This document shows positions 18,666 to 27,495 of a stretch of 64,000 nucleotides of DNA, in pieces. Position 1 is the stretch's first letter, and the number at the start of each line of letters is the position of its first letter. The notes beneath the pieces are model-generated. The model was given only the letters and a program-made list of their open reading frames with translations. It made no database searches and was not told where the DNA came from. The DNA lies in the NCBI GenBank assembly GCA_016778765.1, contig JADHOV010000008.1:32609-96608 (forward strand), in the 5' to 3' direction. Source of the DNA: Paracoccaceae bacterium. GTDB taxonomy: Bacteria > Pseudomonadota > Alphaproteobacteria > Rhodobacterales > Rhodobacteraceae. The position numbers and the translations under genes were made by a program.

Positions 18666-19468
18666 GCTGTTGGGACACAATTGCAGATTATGGCTTTAGA
18701 TCACTGGGCATCGGCGAGCGGCTCTTACCACGCTCGGATTTCACCCTGTGTCAACAATTCACGCTGATCGGTTCGGGGATGATCTGGAACGTGTATTTTG
18801 GCGTTTTGGCATTAACCGCTGGTTTCCTTTTGGCCACTGCGCTGGCGCTTGGAAAAGCGTCACGCCGCCGCCTTTTGCGTAAACCATCTGAATGGTTCAT
18901 TTTTATATTCCGCGGTTCGCCCTTGTTTATCCAGCTTTTTTTCGCGTATTTTTTATTTCTGGGTTTGAAAAGCAACGTGCCCGCCTTTGCGCCTTTAACC
19001 TCGGCCTGGATGGGTGCGCTGCTGGTGCTTTTTTTGAATACTGCCGCCTATTCTGCCGAAATTTTTTATGGCGCGCTGCAATCCATTCCAAAGGGGGATT
19101 TGGATGCTGCCGATGCTTATGCGATCTCTGGATGGGCGCGGTTTCGTCGGATCATCTGGCCGACCATGTTGCGGCTGGGTTGGCCTGGTTACACCAATGA
19201 GGCAATCTTTTTATTTCACTCTACAACGCTGGTGTTTTTTTCAGCCTTTCCCGCCTGGCAGCAACGCGGAGATGCCTTATATTACGCCAATTACTTTGCC
19301 GATAAAACATTCAACCCTTTTATTCCCTATCCAATTTTAGCCGGGTATTTTGTTTTGCTGACTTTTTTGATTTTGGTCCTTTTTGGCCTTATCAACAAAC
19401 GCCTTAACCGGCACCTGCCCCCCGATCAAACCGCGCGCTTGAAACTGCGTCCAATGCTAATTCGCTAG
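18662..19468 (+). CDS. ABC transporter permease (HisQ/M type), second
   Basis: A 268-residue partner permease. ATG 18662 overlaps the previous stop as ATGA. Hydrophobic helices start near residue 35 (MIWNVYFGVLALTAGFLLAT), and the coupling loop is SIPKGDLDAADAYAISGW. FIFRGSPLFIQLFFAYF is the conserved segment of polar amino-acid permeases. Together with the preceding gene it should form the membrane channel of the importer. Confidence 0.9.
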   Translation: MSCWDTIADYGFRSLGIGERLLPRSDFTLCQQFTLIGSGMIWNVYFGVLALTAGFLLATALALGKASRRRLLRKPSEWFIFIFRGSPLFIQLFFAYFLFLGLKSNVPAFAPLTSAWMGALLVLFLNTAAYSAEIFYGALQSIPKGDLDAADAYAISGWARFRRIIWPTMLRLGWPGYTNEAIFLFHSTTLVFFSAFPAWQQRGDALYYANYFADKTFNPFIPYPILAGYFVLLTFLILVLFGLINKRLNRHLPPDQTARLKLRPMLIR

Positions 19469-19559
19469 ATTTTTCAAGCCATTTTCTTTATGCAAAATCT
19501 GTCCAACCCCACCGCTAGGATGCTGTGAGTGATTCAAATAGACAAACAAGGGCAGACCA

Positions 19560-20876
19560 ATGGATCTGGATGATTTCGATACGTTTCGAATTGCAACCTG
19601 CGATTTAAACGGCCAAATGCGCGGCAAGCGCATGCCCCAAAAAGATCAGGGAAAATTAGCCTCCGGCGATCTGCGTATGCCATTATCTGCGTTAAACGTA
19701 GATATTTGGGGGGCCGATATTGCCAATAGCCCACTCTTATTTGCCTCTGGTGATGGCGATGGCTATCTGCTGCCAACCAATCGCGGGCCTGTACCAATGC
19801 CCTGGCTTGACCAGCCAAGCGCATTGGTGGGAATGTGGATGTTTGAAGAGGATGGCCGCCCTTTTGAAGGGGATCCTCGGCACGCATTGGCCCAAATTCT
19901 GGACCGCTACGCCGCGCGCGGATGGCAAGCTGTGGCCGCCACCGAGCTTGAATTTTATCTGATCGATGACAGTGCTGAAAGCCCGAGGCCGCCGAAAGAC
20001 CCCGCCGGCAATCGCAAAATCAACTCCAGCGCAATTCTATCCTTGCAACAGTTAGACGCGTTTGAAGCCTTCTTCTCAGAGCTTTATCAAAGCTGCGCGC
20101 AGATGGGGATCAACGCGCAAGCCGCCTCATCTGAAGCGGGCATCGGGCAATTCGAAATCAGCCTTCAACATGGCGATGCATTGCGCATTGCGGATGATAC
20201 ATGGCTGTTTAAAACCTTGCTCAAAGGCGTGGCACGCAAGCATGGCTATGCCGCAAGCTTTATGGCCAAACCCTATCCAAACGATGCAGGAAACGGCTTA
20301 CATCTGCATTTTTCGGTGATTGATGAGGCTGGAGAAAATATTTTTGACGACGGCACAAAACAGGGATCACCCCTGCTGCAAAACGCCGTCGCAGGCTGCC
20401 TTGCCACGCTGCGTGCCGCCACCCTTGGCTTTGCACCCCATGCCAATAGCTATGCGCGTATGGATCCAGAAAACCACGCCCCCACATCAATTTGTTGGGG
20501 ATATGAAAACCGCACGACCGCGCTGCGCATTCCCGCAGGCGCGCCCAGCGCTCGGCGGATCGAGCATCGTGTCGCAGGCGGCGATATAAACCCGTTTCTG
20601 ACGCTCAGCCTTATACTGGGTGCGGCGTTGCTTGGCATCGAAGATGATCTTACGCCGCCGCCGCCCATCACAGGCAACGCCTACAGCCAAGATCTGCCAC
20701 AATTGATCCATAGCTGGTCTGAAGCGATAGACATGTTTGAAAACGATCCGATGATTGCCCGAATCTTACCCGCACAACTTATTGAAAACTTTTCTTTAAC
20801 CAAACGCCAAGAACTTGACGGCTTGAAGAATATTCCGCAAGAAGAGCACTGGAAAACATATCTTGAAACCGTGTAA
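19560..20876 (+). CDS. Glutamine-synthetase-family ligase (gamma-glutamyl-amine synthetase-like), first
   Basis: A 438-residue type I GS-fold enzyme. It has the short N-terminal DLNGQMRGKRMP segment, the metal-site ATELEFYLI, EAGIGQFEISLQHGD, and the ATP/glutamate segments HLHFSV and NSYARMDPENHAP. RRIEHRVAGGDINPFL is the C-terminal signature. Proteins of this shape, such as PuuA, join glutamate to an amine rather than ammonia. Context with an importer and a PuuB-like oxidase supports a gamma-glutamylation role. The amine cannot be named from sequence. Confidence 0.85.
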   Translation: MDLDDFDTFRIATCDLNGQMRGKRMPQKDQGKLASGDLRMPLSALNVDIWGADIANSPLLFASGDGDGYLLPTNRGPVPMPWLDQPSALVGMWMFEEDGRPFEGDPRHALAQILDRYAARGWQAVAATELEFYLIDDSAESPRPPKDPAGNRKINSSAILSLQQLDAFEAFFSELYQSCAQMGINAQAASSEAGIGQFEISLQHGDALRIADDTWLFKTLLKGVARKHGYAASFMAKPYPNDAGNGLHLHFSVIDEAGENIFDDGTKQGSPLLQNAVAGCLATLRAATLGFAPHANSYARMDPENHAPTSICWGYENRTTALRIPAGAPSARRIEHRVAGGDINPFLTLSLILGAALLGIEDDLTPPPPITGNAYSQDLPQLIHSWSEAIDMFENDPMIARILPAQLIENFSLTKRQELDGLKNIPQEEHWKTYLETV

Positions 20877-20924
20877 ACTGAACCTGCAACGATACAACGC
20901 CTTCCGAACGGCAAGTAGGGTTTT

Positions 20925-21605
20925 ATGAAAATCGGCATCTTACAGGCTGGCCATGCCCCTGACGAAATGCGCCCGCAGACAGAGAATTACGGCGTGCTCT
21001 GCGCCAATTTATTAGACGGGCACGGCTTTGACTTCGACGTGTTCAGCGTCGTCAATGAGCAGTTTCCAAAAGATGAATTACAAGCCGATGCCTGGTTGAT
21101 CACCGGATCGCGCCACGGGGTTTACGAAGATCTGCCCTTTATCAAGCCTTTAAAGGCGCTCATCTTACGCATTGTTGCTGCGAAAAAACCATTGGTTGGC
21201 ATATGTTTTGGCCACCAAATCATCGCCCAAACGATGGGTGGGCATGTTGAAAAGTTTTCCGGCGGTTGGAGCATCGGCCTGACCGACTATCAATTTGAAG
21301 GCCAGAAGGTGCGGATAAACGCTTGGCACCAAGATCAGGTGGTCACTCTGCCCCCAAAAGCACGCTGCACAGGCTCTAGCAACTTTTGCAAATACGCCTT
21401 CCTCGAATATGAAGACGCTATTTTTTCGCTGCAAGCGCATCCGGAATTCAACAGTGCCTTCATCCAAGGGCTGATCCAGTTCCGCGGCCAAAAAACCGTG
21501 CCGCAAACATTGCTGGAAACGGCCCAAAGCAAATTATCTGATCCGAATTCAAACGATATTTTAGCAGAAAAAATTGCCACATTTTTCAAATCGAAAGCAG
21601 GTTAA
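20925..21605 (+). CDS. Class I glutamine amidotransferase-like hydrolase
   Basis: A 226-residue single-domain class I GATase. The nucleophile elbow is PLVGICFGHQIIAQTMGG and the His-Glu pair is in LQAHPEFN. The N-terminus MKIGILQAGHAPDEM and WLITGSRHGVYED match the stand-alone GMP-synthase-like GATases. In this operon it probably removes the gamma-glutamyl group at the end of the pathway, the job done by PuuD in E. coli, though PuuD belongs to a different branch. It lies 1 bp before the second ligase. Confidence 0.85.
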   Translation: MKIGILQAGHAPDEMRPQTENYGVLCANLLDGHGFDFDVFSVVNEQFPKDELQADAWLITGSRHGVYEDLPFIKPLKALILRIVAAKKPLVGICFGHQIIAQTMGGHVEKFSGGWSIGLTDYQFEGQKVRINAWHQDQVVTLPPKARCTGSSNFCKYAFLEYEDAIFSLQAHPEFNSAFIQGLIQFRGQKTVPQTLLETAQSKLSDPNSNDILAEKIATFFKSKAG

Positions 21606-21606
21606 G

Positions 21607-22974
21607 ATGCCCAGTCTTGATGAAATTTTTAAACAAATGCCCAAGGCCGCCTTGGCCTATTTGAAAGATCAAAAGCTGGATGAGATCGAATGCGTGATCG
21701 CCGATTTGCCCGGGATCGCGCGCGGCAAAGCTGTACCAGCAACCAAGTTTGCGCGGCAAAATACGTTTTATTTACCCGATTCAATCTTTTATCAAACCAT
21801 CACGGGCGGCTGGGGTGAAGCCGCGGGGGAAGGCGGGTTTATCGAACGCGATATGCTGTTGAAACCGGATTATTCCACCGCAACTGCCGCGCCATGGACG
21901 GGTGATTTTACGCTGCAAGTGATCCATGATGCTTATGACCGAAAAAATGAGCCAATCTTATTTTCTCCCCGCAACGTGCTAAAGCGGGTTATCGAGCTAT
22001 ACAGAAAAGAGGGTTGGGAACCGGTTGTCGCTCCGGAGATGGAGTTTTTTTTGGTCGCCCGCAATATTGATCCGGCCAAACCCATCGAAGCCATGATGGG
22101 GCGTTCGGGGCGTCCGGCGGCGGCGCGCCAGTCCTATTCTATGACTGCGGTGGATGAATTCGGCCCAGTGATCGACGATATTTATGATTTTGCAGAAGCT
22201 CAAGGGTTTGAGATTGACGGGATCACCCAAGAAGGCGGCGCCGGTCAGTTGGAAATCAATCTCCGCCATGGAGATCCGGTGCGGCTTGCAGATGAAGTAT
22301 TCTATTTTAAGCGTTTGATACGCGAAGCTGCGCTGCGCCATGATTGCTTTGCCACTTTTATGGCCAAACCAATTGCCGAAGAACCCGGCAGCGCGATGCA
22401 CCTTCATCACTCGATCATCGATATCGAAACGGGCACAAATGTGTTTTCCGGCCCCCAAGGCGGCGAGACAGATTTATTTTATAACTTCATCGCAGGGTTG
22501 CAAACGCATCTGCCATCGGCGATTGCGGTTCTGGCGCCTTATGTGAATTCCTATCGCCGCTATGTCAAAGACCATGCCGCCCCGATTAACCTGTCTTGGG
22601 CGCGTGACAATCGAACAGCCGGGATCCGTATTCCGATTTCTGAGCCTCAGGCAAGGCGGGTTGAGAACAGGATCGCCGGGATGGATTGCAACCCCTATTT
22701 GGGGATCGCTGTGTCTTTGGCCTGCGGATATTTGGGGATGAAAAATGAATTGTGGCCCACGAAACAATATCGCGGCGATGCATATGAGGGGCGCGAAGAT
22801 CTACCTCGCGGCATGGGCGAAGCGCTTGGGCTTTTTGAAGACGCTTCAGACTTGCATGAAATTTTAGGATCCGAATTTACGAGGGTGTATTCTATCGTAA
22901 AACGCGCGGAATATGACGAGTTTTTACAGGTCATTAGCCCCTGGGAGCGCGAACATCTTCTGTTAAACGTATGA
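21607..22974 (+). CDS. Glutamine-synthetase-family ligase (gamma-glutamyl-amine synthetase-like), second
   Basis: A 455-residue GS-fold ligase, closer to PuuA than the first copy. Motifs are ECVIADLPGIARGKAVP, APEMEFFLVA, EGGAGQLEINLRHGD, MHLHHSI and RRVENRIAGMDCNPYLG. The frame extends upstream to 21574, but ATG 21607 follows AAAGCAGG and the previous stop by one base. Two ligases in one operon suggest two amine substrates, or an ordered role for each. The last four bases overlap the oxidase gene. Confidence 0.88.
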   Translation: MPSLDEIFKQMPKAALAYLKDQKLDEIECVIADLPGIARGKAVPATKFARQNTFYLPDSIFYQTITGGWGEAAGEGGFIERDMLLKPDYSTATAAPWTGDFTLQVIHDAYDRKNEPILFSPRNVLKRVIELYRKEGWEPVVAPEMEFFLVARNIDPAKPIEAMMGRSGRPAAARQSYSMTAVDEFGPVIDDIYDFAEAQGFEIDGITQEGGAGQLEINLRHGDPVRLADEVFYFKRLIREAALRHDCFATFMAKPIAEEPGSAMHLHHSIIDIETGTNVFSGPQGGETDLFYNFIAGLQTHLPSAIAVLAPYVNSYRRYVKDHAAPINLSWARDNRTAGIRIPISEPQARRVENRIAGMDCNPYLGIAVSLACGYLGMKNELWPTKQYRGDAYEGREDLPRGMGEALGLFEDASDLHEILGSEFTRVYSIVKRAEYDEFLQVISPWEREHLLLNV

Positions 22975-24275
22975 ATCTGCTCGACGCCAATGATCAACCC
23001 GGGCAATACCCGCCCAGTTGGTATGCTGCGACTACGCAATTCTTGCCACCCTTTCCCAGCTTTGAGGGAACCGATAATACGGATATTTGCATTATCGGAG
23101 CCGGATATACCGGCTTGTCAGCGGCGCTGCATTTGGCCGGTCAGGGCTGTAGGGTCACGCTTTTAGAAGCCCAGCGCGTTGGGTTTGGCGCATCGGGGCG
23201 CAATGGTGGCCAGTTAGGGTCAGGGCAAAGGTTGGATCAAGAAACCTTGCTGCGTTGGCTGGGGGCACAATCGGCCGATGCCCTGTGGGATCTGGCGGAA
23301 GAGGCTGTAGATTGTAGCAAATCCTTGATTAAACGGCACAATATTGATTGCTTTTTAAAACCCGGAATCGCCGAGCTGGGGTTTTCAAGCGCAGACAGGC
23401 AAAACCTTCATCGTGGTGCAGCGTTTTTACAAAAGCGCTATGGCTATGATAAAATCACGCTGCTCGATGAAGCGGCAAGCCAAGCGCTCTGCCCCTCTCC
23501 GCTTTATAAGGGCGGGGTTTTGGATCACGGAAGCGGCCATCTGCATCCTTTGCGCTATGTTTTGGGATTGGCAAAAGCAGCCGCAGCCGCGGGCGTTCGC
23601 ATTTATGAAAATACCCGCGTCACCGATTTAAAAGATGGGGTTAAGCCAACCATTACAACTGCAAACGGGCAGATCACCTGCGCGCAGGTAATTTTGGCTT
23701 GCAATGGCTATTTGGGCAAGCTCCACCCAAAAATAGCCCGGCACGTGATGCCTATAAATAACTTTATTGCCGCAACAGAACCGCTGGGCCCGGCAACCAC
23801 ACGCGTATTAACCCAAGATGTGGCGGTTGCAGATACCAAATTCGTGGTGAATTATTTCCGATTGTCGCATGATGGAAGGTTGCTCTTTGGCGGAGGCGAA
23901 AGCTACGGCTATCGCTTTCCCGCCGATATTGCGGCCAAAGTCCGCAAACCGATGTTGAAAATTTTCCCGCATCTCAAAGATGTTAAACTTGAATATGCAT
24001 GGGGCGGCACGCTTGGCATCACCATTCGCCGAACACCCTATTTTGCAAGAATGTCAAAAAACATCATCACAGCTTCGGGATATTCGGGCCATGGTGTGGG
24101 CACCGCGACCCATGCCGGAAAATTGATCGCACAGGCAATTATGGGCCAAGCCAACGGATTTGATACGATGTCGCAGATTCCTCAGCGCCCATTCCCCGGG
24201 GGCCGCTACGCCCGCCTGCCGCTGCTAGTCATGGCCATGACTTGGTACAGTTTGCGCGACCGATTGGGGCTTTAA
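22971..24275 (+). CDS. FAD-dependent oxidase, PuuB-like (gamma-glutamyl-amine oxidase)
   Basis: A 434-residue DAO-type flavoprotein. The dinucleotide-binding motif ICIIGAGYTGLSAALHLA begins near residue 36, followed by LLEAQRVGFGASGRNGGQL, the usual PuuB/GlpO-type covalent-free FAD site. The C-terminal GYSGHGVGTATHAGKLIAQA closes the FAD site. In the Puu pathway this step oxidises the gamma-glutamyl amine to an aldehyde. No aldehyde dehydrogenase (PuuC) lies alongside. Last gene of the operon, converging on phaR. Confidence 0.88.
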   Translation: MNLLDANDQPGQYPPSWYAATTQFLPPFPSFEGTDNTDICIIGAGYTGLSAALHLAGQGCRVTLLEAQRVGFGASGRNGGQLGSGQRLDQETLLRWLGAQSADALWDLAEEAVDCSKSLIKRHNIDCFLKPGIAELGFSSADRQNLHRGAAFLQKRYGYDKITLLDEAASQALCPSPLYKGGVLDHGSGHLHPLRYVLGLAKAAAAAGVRIYENTRVTDLKDGVKPTITTANGQITCAQVILACNGYLGKLHPKIARHVMPINNFIAATEPLGPATTRVLTQDVAVADTKFVVNYFRLSHDGRLLFGGGESYGYRFPADIAAKVRKPMLKIFPHLKDVKLEYAWGGTLGITIRRTPYFARMSKNIITASGYSGHGVGTATHAGKLIAQAIMGQANGFDTMSQIPQRPFPGGRYARLPLLVMAMTWYSLRDRLGL

Positions 24276-24322
24276 CAGGGCCTATGCCGCGGCAAAGAGG
24301 CTGATATTCCTCGCGGAGACCA

Positions 24323-24913
24323 TTAAGATCCCAGCTTACTCAGCTTTTCTTGAAGATCCGCCAATTGGCTTTTGATTTGCTGCAAATCTTCATCAGCCGC
24401 GCTTGACGTTGTAGGCGCGGCCTGTGGCGCTGGGCTTGCCGCTGCGGGATTATCCTCGGCCGCACCTGGCCAAGCCGCGAAGCCCGATGTCATCGCTTTC
24501 ACAAACGCCTCTTGCTGCGCGCGCAAAGCATCAAAACCGGGCATTTGCGACAAAGCGTTACCCCCGCCCATATTTTCAAAAATTTTCGCTTGACCATCGC
24601 GCATCATATCAAAAGACATGGCTAAGACCTGCGGCACGATACTCGATGCCTGCGTCGTGTAACTGCGCACCAAATCATTCAATACATTGATTGGAAGAAC
24701 GCTTTCACCGCGGCTTTCATGCTCGGCGATAATTTGCAATAAATATTGTCGGGTTAAATCATCGCCAGACTTCAAATCAACGATTTGAACGTCGCGCCCT
24801 TTACGCACGAAGCCTGCAATATCTTCAAGCGTAACATAATCGCTGGTTTCCGTATTATATAAACGCCGGCTCGCGTAGCGCTTGATCAACAAAGGTTTAT
24901 TGGCTGTAGACAC
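24323..24913 (-). CDS. phaR: Polyhydroxyalkanoate synthesis repressor PhaR
   Basis: A 196-residue regulator. The N-terminal DNA-binding part is KRYASRRLYNTETSDYVTLE, followed by VQIVDLKSGDDLTRQYLLQI, the PhaR family signature. The C-terminal third is Ala/Pro-rich with a final coiled-coil helix (QIKSQLADLQEKLSKL) that may bind the granule surface. It starts with GTG at 24913, five bases after GGGAGG. PhaR represses phasin genes until PHA granules titrate it away. Candidate operators are listed separately, including an imperfect one before its own start. Confidence 0.93.
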   Translation of the reverse strand: MSTANKPLLIKRYASRRLYNTETSDYVTLEDIAGFVRKGRDVQIVDLKSGDDLTRQYLLQIIAEHESRGESVLPINVLNDLVRSYTTQASSIVPQVLAMSFDMMRDGQAKIFENMGGGNALSQMPGFDALRAQQEAFVKAMTSGFAAWPGAAEDNPAAASPAPQAAPTTSSAADEDLQQIKSQLADLQEKLSKLGS

Positions 24914-24928
24914 GAAGACCTCCCAAAA

Positions 24929-24942
24929 ATGCAGCAGTGCAG
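24929..24942. promoter_or_regulatory. Imperfect TGC/GCA-rich site before phaR
   Basis: ATGCAGCAGTGCAG lies 16-29 bases upstream of the phaR GTG, overlapping the ribosome-site region. It resembles, but does not fully match, the CTGC-N3-GCAGCAT box found at the phasin and phaC promoters. Autoregulation by PhaR is plausible. Confidence 0.35.
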
Positions 24943-24960
24943 AAAAACATTACGCGCTTG

Positions 24961-24998
24961 CGAAAAGAAAAGAAAGGGTGCGCCGAAACGCACCCTTT
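24961..24998 (-). terminator. Intrinsic terminator after the phasin gene
   Basis: Read on the minus strand: AAAGGGTGCG, a six-base loop, CGCACCCTTT, then CTTTTCTTTT. A perfect 10 bp stem (24973-24982 with 24989-24998) and a U-rich tail 50 bp after the phasin stop. It separates highly expressed phasin mRNA from phaR. Confidence 0.88.
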
Positions 24999-25051
24999 AC
25001 TGTAGATTGCCTCTGGGAGGAAAGGCAAACCTATTACATGGACCTATTTGC

Positions 25052-25471
25052 TTAGGCTGCCGCTTTTTTGGTGGCTTTCCTAACCGCAGCAGATGCGTCT
25101 TCGCTGAAATCCTTACCCGCGGTCATCATCAAATCAACCGTGTCAGTCTGAACTTTCTTTGCCACTTCAGCAAAGGCTGCCATATTTTCAGCCGCAACTT
25201 CAGCCTGCGCAGAGGCAAACTCTGTCATCGCCTTTACATAATCGGCTGGCTCTGTTTTCGCTTTCGAAATTGCGCTCAAACGCGACAATGTCTCTTTTGT
25301 CCATTTGTTTGAGATTTCTGCGCTTTTTTCCGCAGCTTCTACCGCTACGCTTGCAAATTTCTCATTCAGGGCTGTCGTGCCTTTCATCGCCTCTTCGAAA
25401 GATTTTGGATCAATAGGAAATGCACCCATCATATCTTTGAAAAAACCAGTCATATCGTTCAAATTTGTCAT
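25052..25471 (-). CDS. phaP: Phasin (PHA granule-associated protein)
   Basis: A 139-residue, all-helical, alanine-rich protein with the phasin pattern (FASVAVEAAEKSAEISNKWT, VKAMTEFASAQAEVAAE) and a lysine-rich end (KATKKAAA). Phasins coat PHA granules and control their size. ATG 25471 is chosen over the longer frame because it gives a normal start and leaves room for the upstream boxes. It lies below phaC with two CTGC-N3-GCAGCAT boxes ahead, and has a strong terminator, in keeping with abundant, PhaR-controlled expression. Confidence 0.88.
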   Translation of the reverse strand: MTNLNDMTGFFKDMMGAFPIDPKSFEEAMKGTTALNEKFASVAVEAAEKSAEISNKWTKETLSRLSAISKAKTEPADYVKAMTEFASAQAEVAAENMAAFAEVAKKVQTDTVDLMMTAGKDFSEDASAAVRKATKKAAA

Positions 25472-25526
25472 TCTATTTTCCTCAGTTGGGCGGCAGTATC
25501 CGCGATCGCTCGACACTTATTACTTG

Positions 25527-25540
25527 CTGCAGCGCAGCAT
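25527..25540 (+). promoter_or_regulatory. Candidate PhaR box 1 upstream of phasin
   Basis: CTGC-AGC-GCAGCAT. One of three copies of CTGC-N3-GCAGCAT in the cluster, 56-69 bases above the phasin start. Paracoccus PhaR is known to prefer TGC-rich DNA. Assignment here is inference from recurrence and place. Confidence 0.55.
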
Positions 25541-25554
25541 TGCAAGCTTTTTTT

Positions 25555-25568
25555 CTGCAATGCAGCAT
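25555..25568 (+). promoter_or_regulatory. Candidate PhaR box 2 upstream of phasin
   Basis: CTGC-AAT-GCAGCAT, inside a 20-base stretch (25551-25570) that matches the phaC/phaZ site at 18 of 20 positions. It starts 28 bases from box 1, close to three helical turns, so cooperative binding is possible. Confidence 0.6.
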
Positions 25569-25605
25569 AAAAAGTTAAACGCTGCGCAATCAACGCCCAA
25601 AGCGT

Positions 25606-27390
25606 CTAGAGCCGCACATAACGCCCGGGTGCATCGGGAAGGTTTTCACGCTCAGCTTCGGAAAAATGGCGCGCGGCGATTTTTTTACCGGACCGACGAT
25701 TCAGCCATGCGCTCCAACTGGGCCACCAACTGCCAGAATTAAAATCTGCTGTTTTCTGCCAAACGTCACTAGAGAGGGCTAAATCTTGATTCGTGAAATG
25801 GCCATATTTCTTTTTACTAGGAGGGTTTATAATTCCTGCGATATGGCCTGACTGAGATAAAATAAACTTTTTTGAGCGGCTGCCCATCCCCTGCACGCCC
25901 CGATAACTGTCTTTCCAGGCGGCGATATGATCGGTCTCGCAGCCAATCGCGCATACGGGAACGCTGACATCTTTTAAATGCAGACGCTCCCCCAGCAGCA
26001 TTATGCCTTGTGTGGCGAAGGCATCACTTTGGCATAATTCGCGCAAATATTGCACCGCCATCCGCCCGGGAAGATTGGTACCATCCCCGTTCCAAAAAAG
26101 CAGATCAAACGCCGGCGGCGCTTCGCCCATCATATAACTTTTTATCGCCGGCTTATAAATCAGATCATTGGCGCGCAAAAAGCTGAACGTACGCGCCATA
26201 ACAAAGCTTTTCAGCATGCCGCGCTGCGCGACTTCTTGTTCAATCCCATCGACAAAATCATTTTGCAGGAATGGGGTGAATTCTCCCTGTTGTGAGAAAT
26301 CCGTTAATGTGGTGAAGAAGCTTGCCGAATTCACCGAAGACTCTCCGCGTTTCTTCAGCAGCGCCAAGGTCAATGCTAATGTTGTGCCGCCAATGCAATA
26401 GCCAACCGCGTTCACCCGGCTCTGTCCGGTACGCGCTTTCACTTCGCGGATCGCGGTTAAAAACCCATCTTCGATATATGTTTCCAACCCAACATCACGG
26501 TAACTGTCATCCGGATTCACCCAAGATACCACAAAAACGGTAAAACCCTGCTCTGTCAGCCATTTAATAAGACTGTTCTGGGCTTTTAGATCCAAAACGT
26601 AAAATTTATTGATCCAAGGCGGAAAAATCAGCAAGGGAATCGCGTAGACACCTTCGCTGGAGGGGCTGTATTGAAGCAATTCAAACATCCGATTTTCAAA
26701 AACAACCTTGCCCGGGCTATTGGCAATATTGACCCCCAATTCGAACACTTTGTCATTTGCCAGCTTCACAACCAGTTCACCCTGGTTATCCTCTAAATCC
26801 GAGATTAGGTTTTCCAACCCATCGATCAAAGATTGACCATCTGTTTCGATCGCGCGTTCCAGCGCATCTGGATTGGTGCCAAGAAAATTTGTGGGCGCCA
26901 TCATATCAATGATTTGATCGGTAAAAAATGACAGGCGTTTTTGTTCGACGGGTGCCAAGCCATCCATGCTGCGCGCCGCGCTGCGCAAAGCTGCCGCATT
27001 TTGCAAATATTGGTCTTTTACAAAACTAAAATAAGGATGGCTCTGCCACATCGGATTGGAAAACCGGGGATCCGGATTGGTGGCTGATGATTCTTCACCC
27101 GCGCTTTGCATTCCGCCAAGGCTTTGCTGCAGCGTTGCAAAATGGCTTAGAGATTTACCCCAATATTCAACTTGCTGCGCCATTAATCGCGCCGGGTTCT
27201 TTACCGCCTCTTCCCAATAAGCATGCGAAGCTTTGACCATCAAATCCGGGCCGGGGCCGCTCAAAGCCGGGGCGACCGCTTGTTTCTTTTGCACAAGCGT
27301 TAAAAAGCGCTGCGAAAGCTCTTCCAGCTTGACCAAGTTCTCACTCATTTGGTCAGCTTTTTCTGCAACTGCATTGTCTTTTCTTGTCAT
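25606..27390 (-). CDS. phaC: Class I poly(3-hydroxyalkanoate) synthase
   Basis: A 594-residue polymerase that builds PHB from hydroxyacyl-CoA. The lipase-like box reads GYCIGGTTLAL, where Cys is the polymer-bearing nucleophile. PPWINKFYVLDL and FVVSWVNPDD precede it. The catalytic Asp is in CAIGCETDHIAAW and the His in LSQSGHIAGIINPP. The N-terminal 180 residues form the helical domain usual for class I enzymes. It is divergent from phaZ, and both share a regulatory region holding a PhaR-like box. Confidence 0.95.
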   Translation of the reverse strand: MTRKDNAVAEKADQMSENLVKLEELSQRFLTLVQKKQAVAPALSGPGPDLMVKASHAYWEEAVKNPARLMAQQVEYWGKSLSHFATLQQSLGGMQSAGEESSATNPDPRFSNPMWQSHPYFSFVKDQYLQNAAALRSAARSMDGLAPVEQKRLSFFTDQIIDMMAPTNFLGTNPDALERAIETDGQSLIDGLENLISDLEDNQGELVVKLANDKVFELGVNIANSPGKVVFENRMFELLQYSPSSEGVYAIPLLIFPPWINKFYVLDLKAQNSLIKWLTEQGFTVFVVSWVNPDDSYRDVGLETYIEDGFLTAIREVKARTGQSRVNAVGYCIGGTTLALTLALLKKRGESSVNSASFFTTLTDFSQQGEFTPFLQNDFVDGIEQEVAQRGMLKSFVMARTFSFLRANDLIYKPAIKSYMMGEAPPAFDLLFWNGDGTNLPGRMAVQYLRELCQSDAFATQGIMLLGERLHLKDVSVPVCAIGCETDHIAAWKDSYRGVQGMGSRSKKFILSQSGHIAGIINPPSKKKYGHFTNQDLALSSDVWQKTADFNSGSWWPSWSAWLNRRSGKKIAARHFSEAERENLPDAPGRYVRL

Positions 27391-27414
27391 TTCGGCATTT
27401 TTCAGTTTATATTT

Positions 27415-27428
27415 CTGCTATGCAGCAT
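27415..27428 (+). promoter_or_regulatory. Candidate PhaR box in the phaC-phaZ divergent promoter
   Basis: CTGC-TAT-GCAGCAT within 27411-27430, nearly identical to the 20-base stretch above phasin. It is 25-38 bases before the phaC start and 68-81 before phaZ, so one protein could control both genes. Confidence 0.6.
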
Positions 27429-27495
27429 AACAGCGCCGGATAAAAATTCCAAGCGTCGATGCAAAGCGGCAAAATGGATAAGTTTGGAGCAGAAA

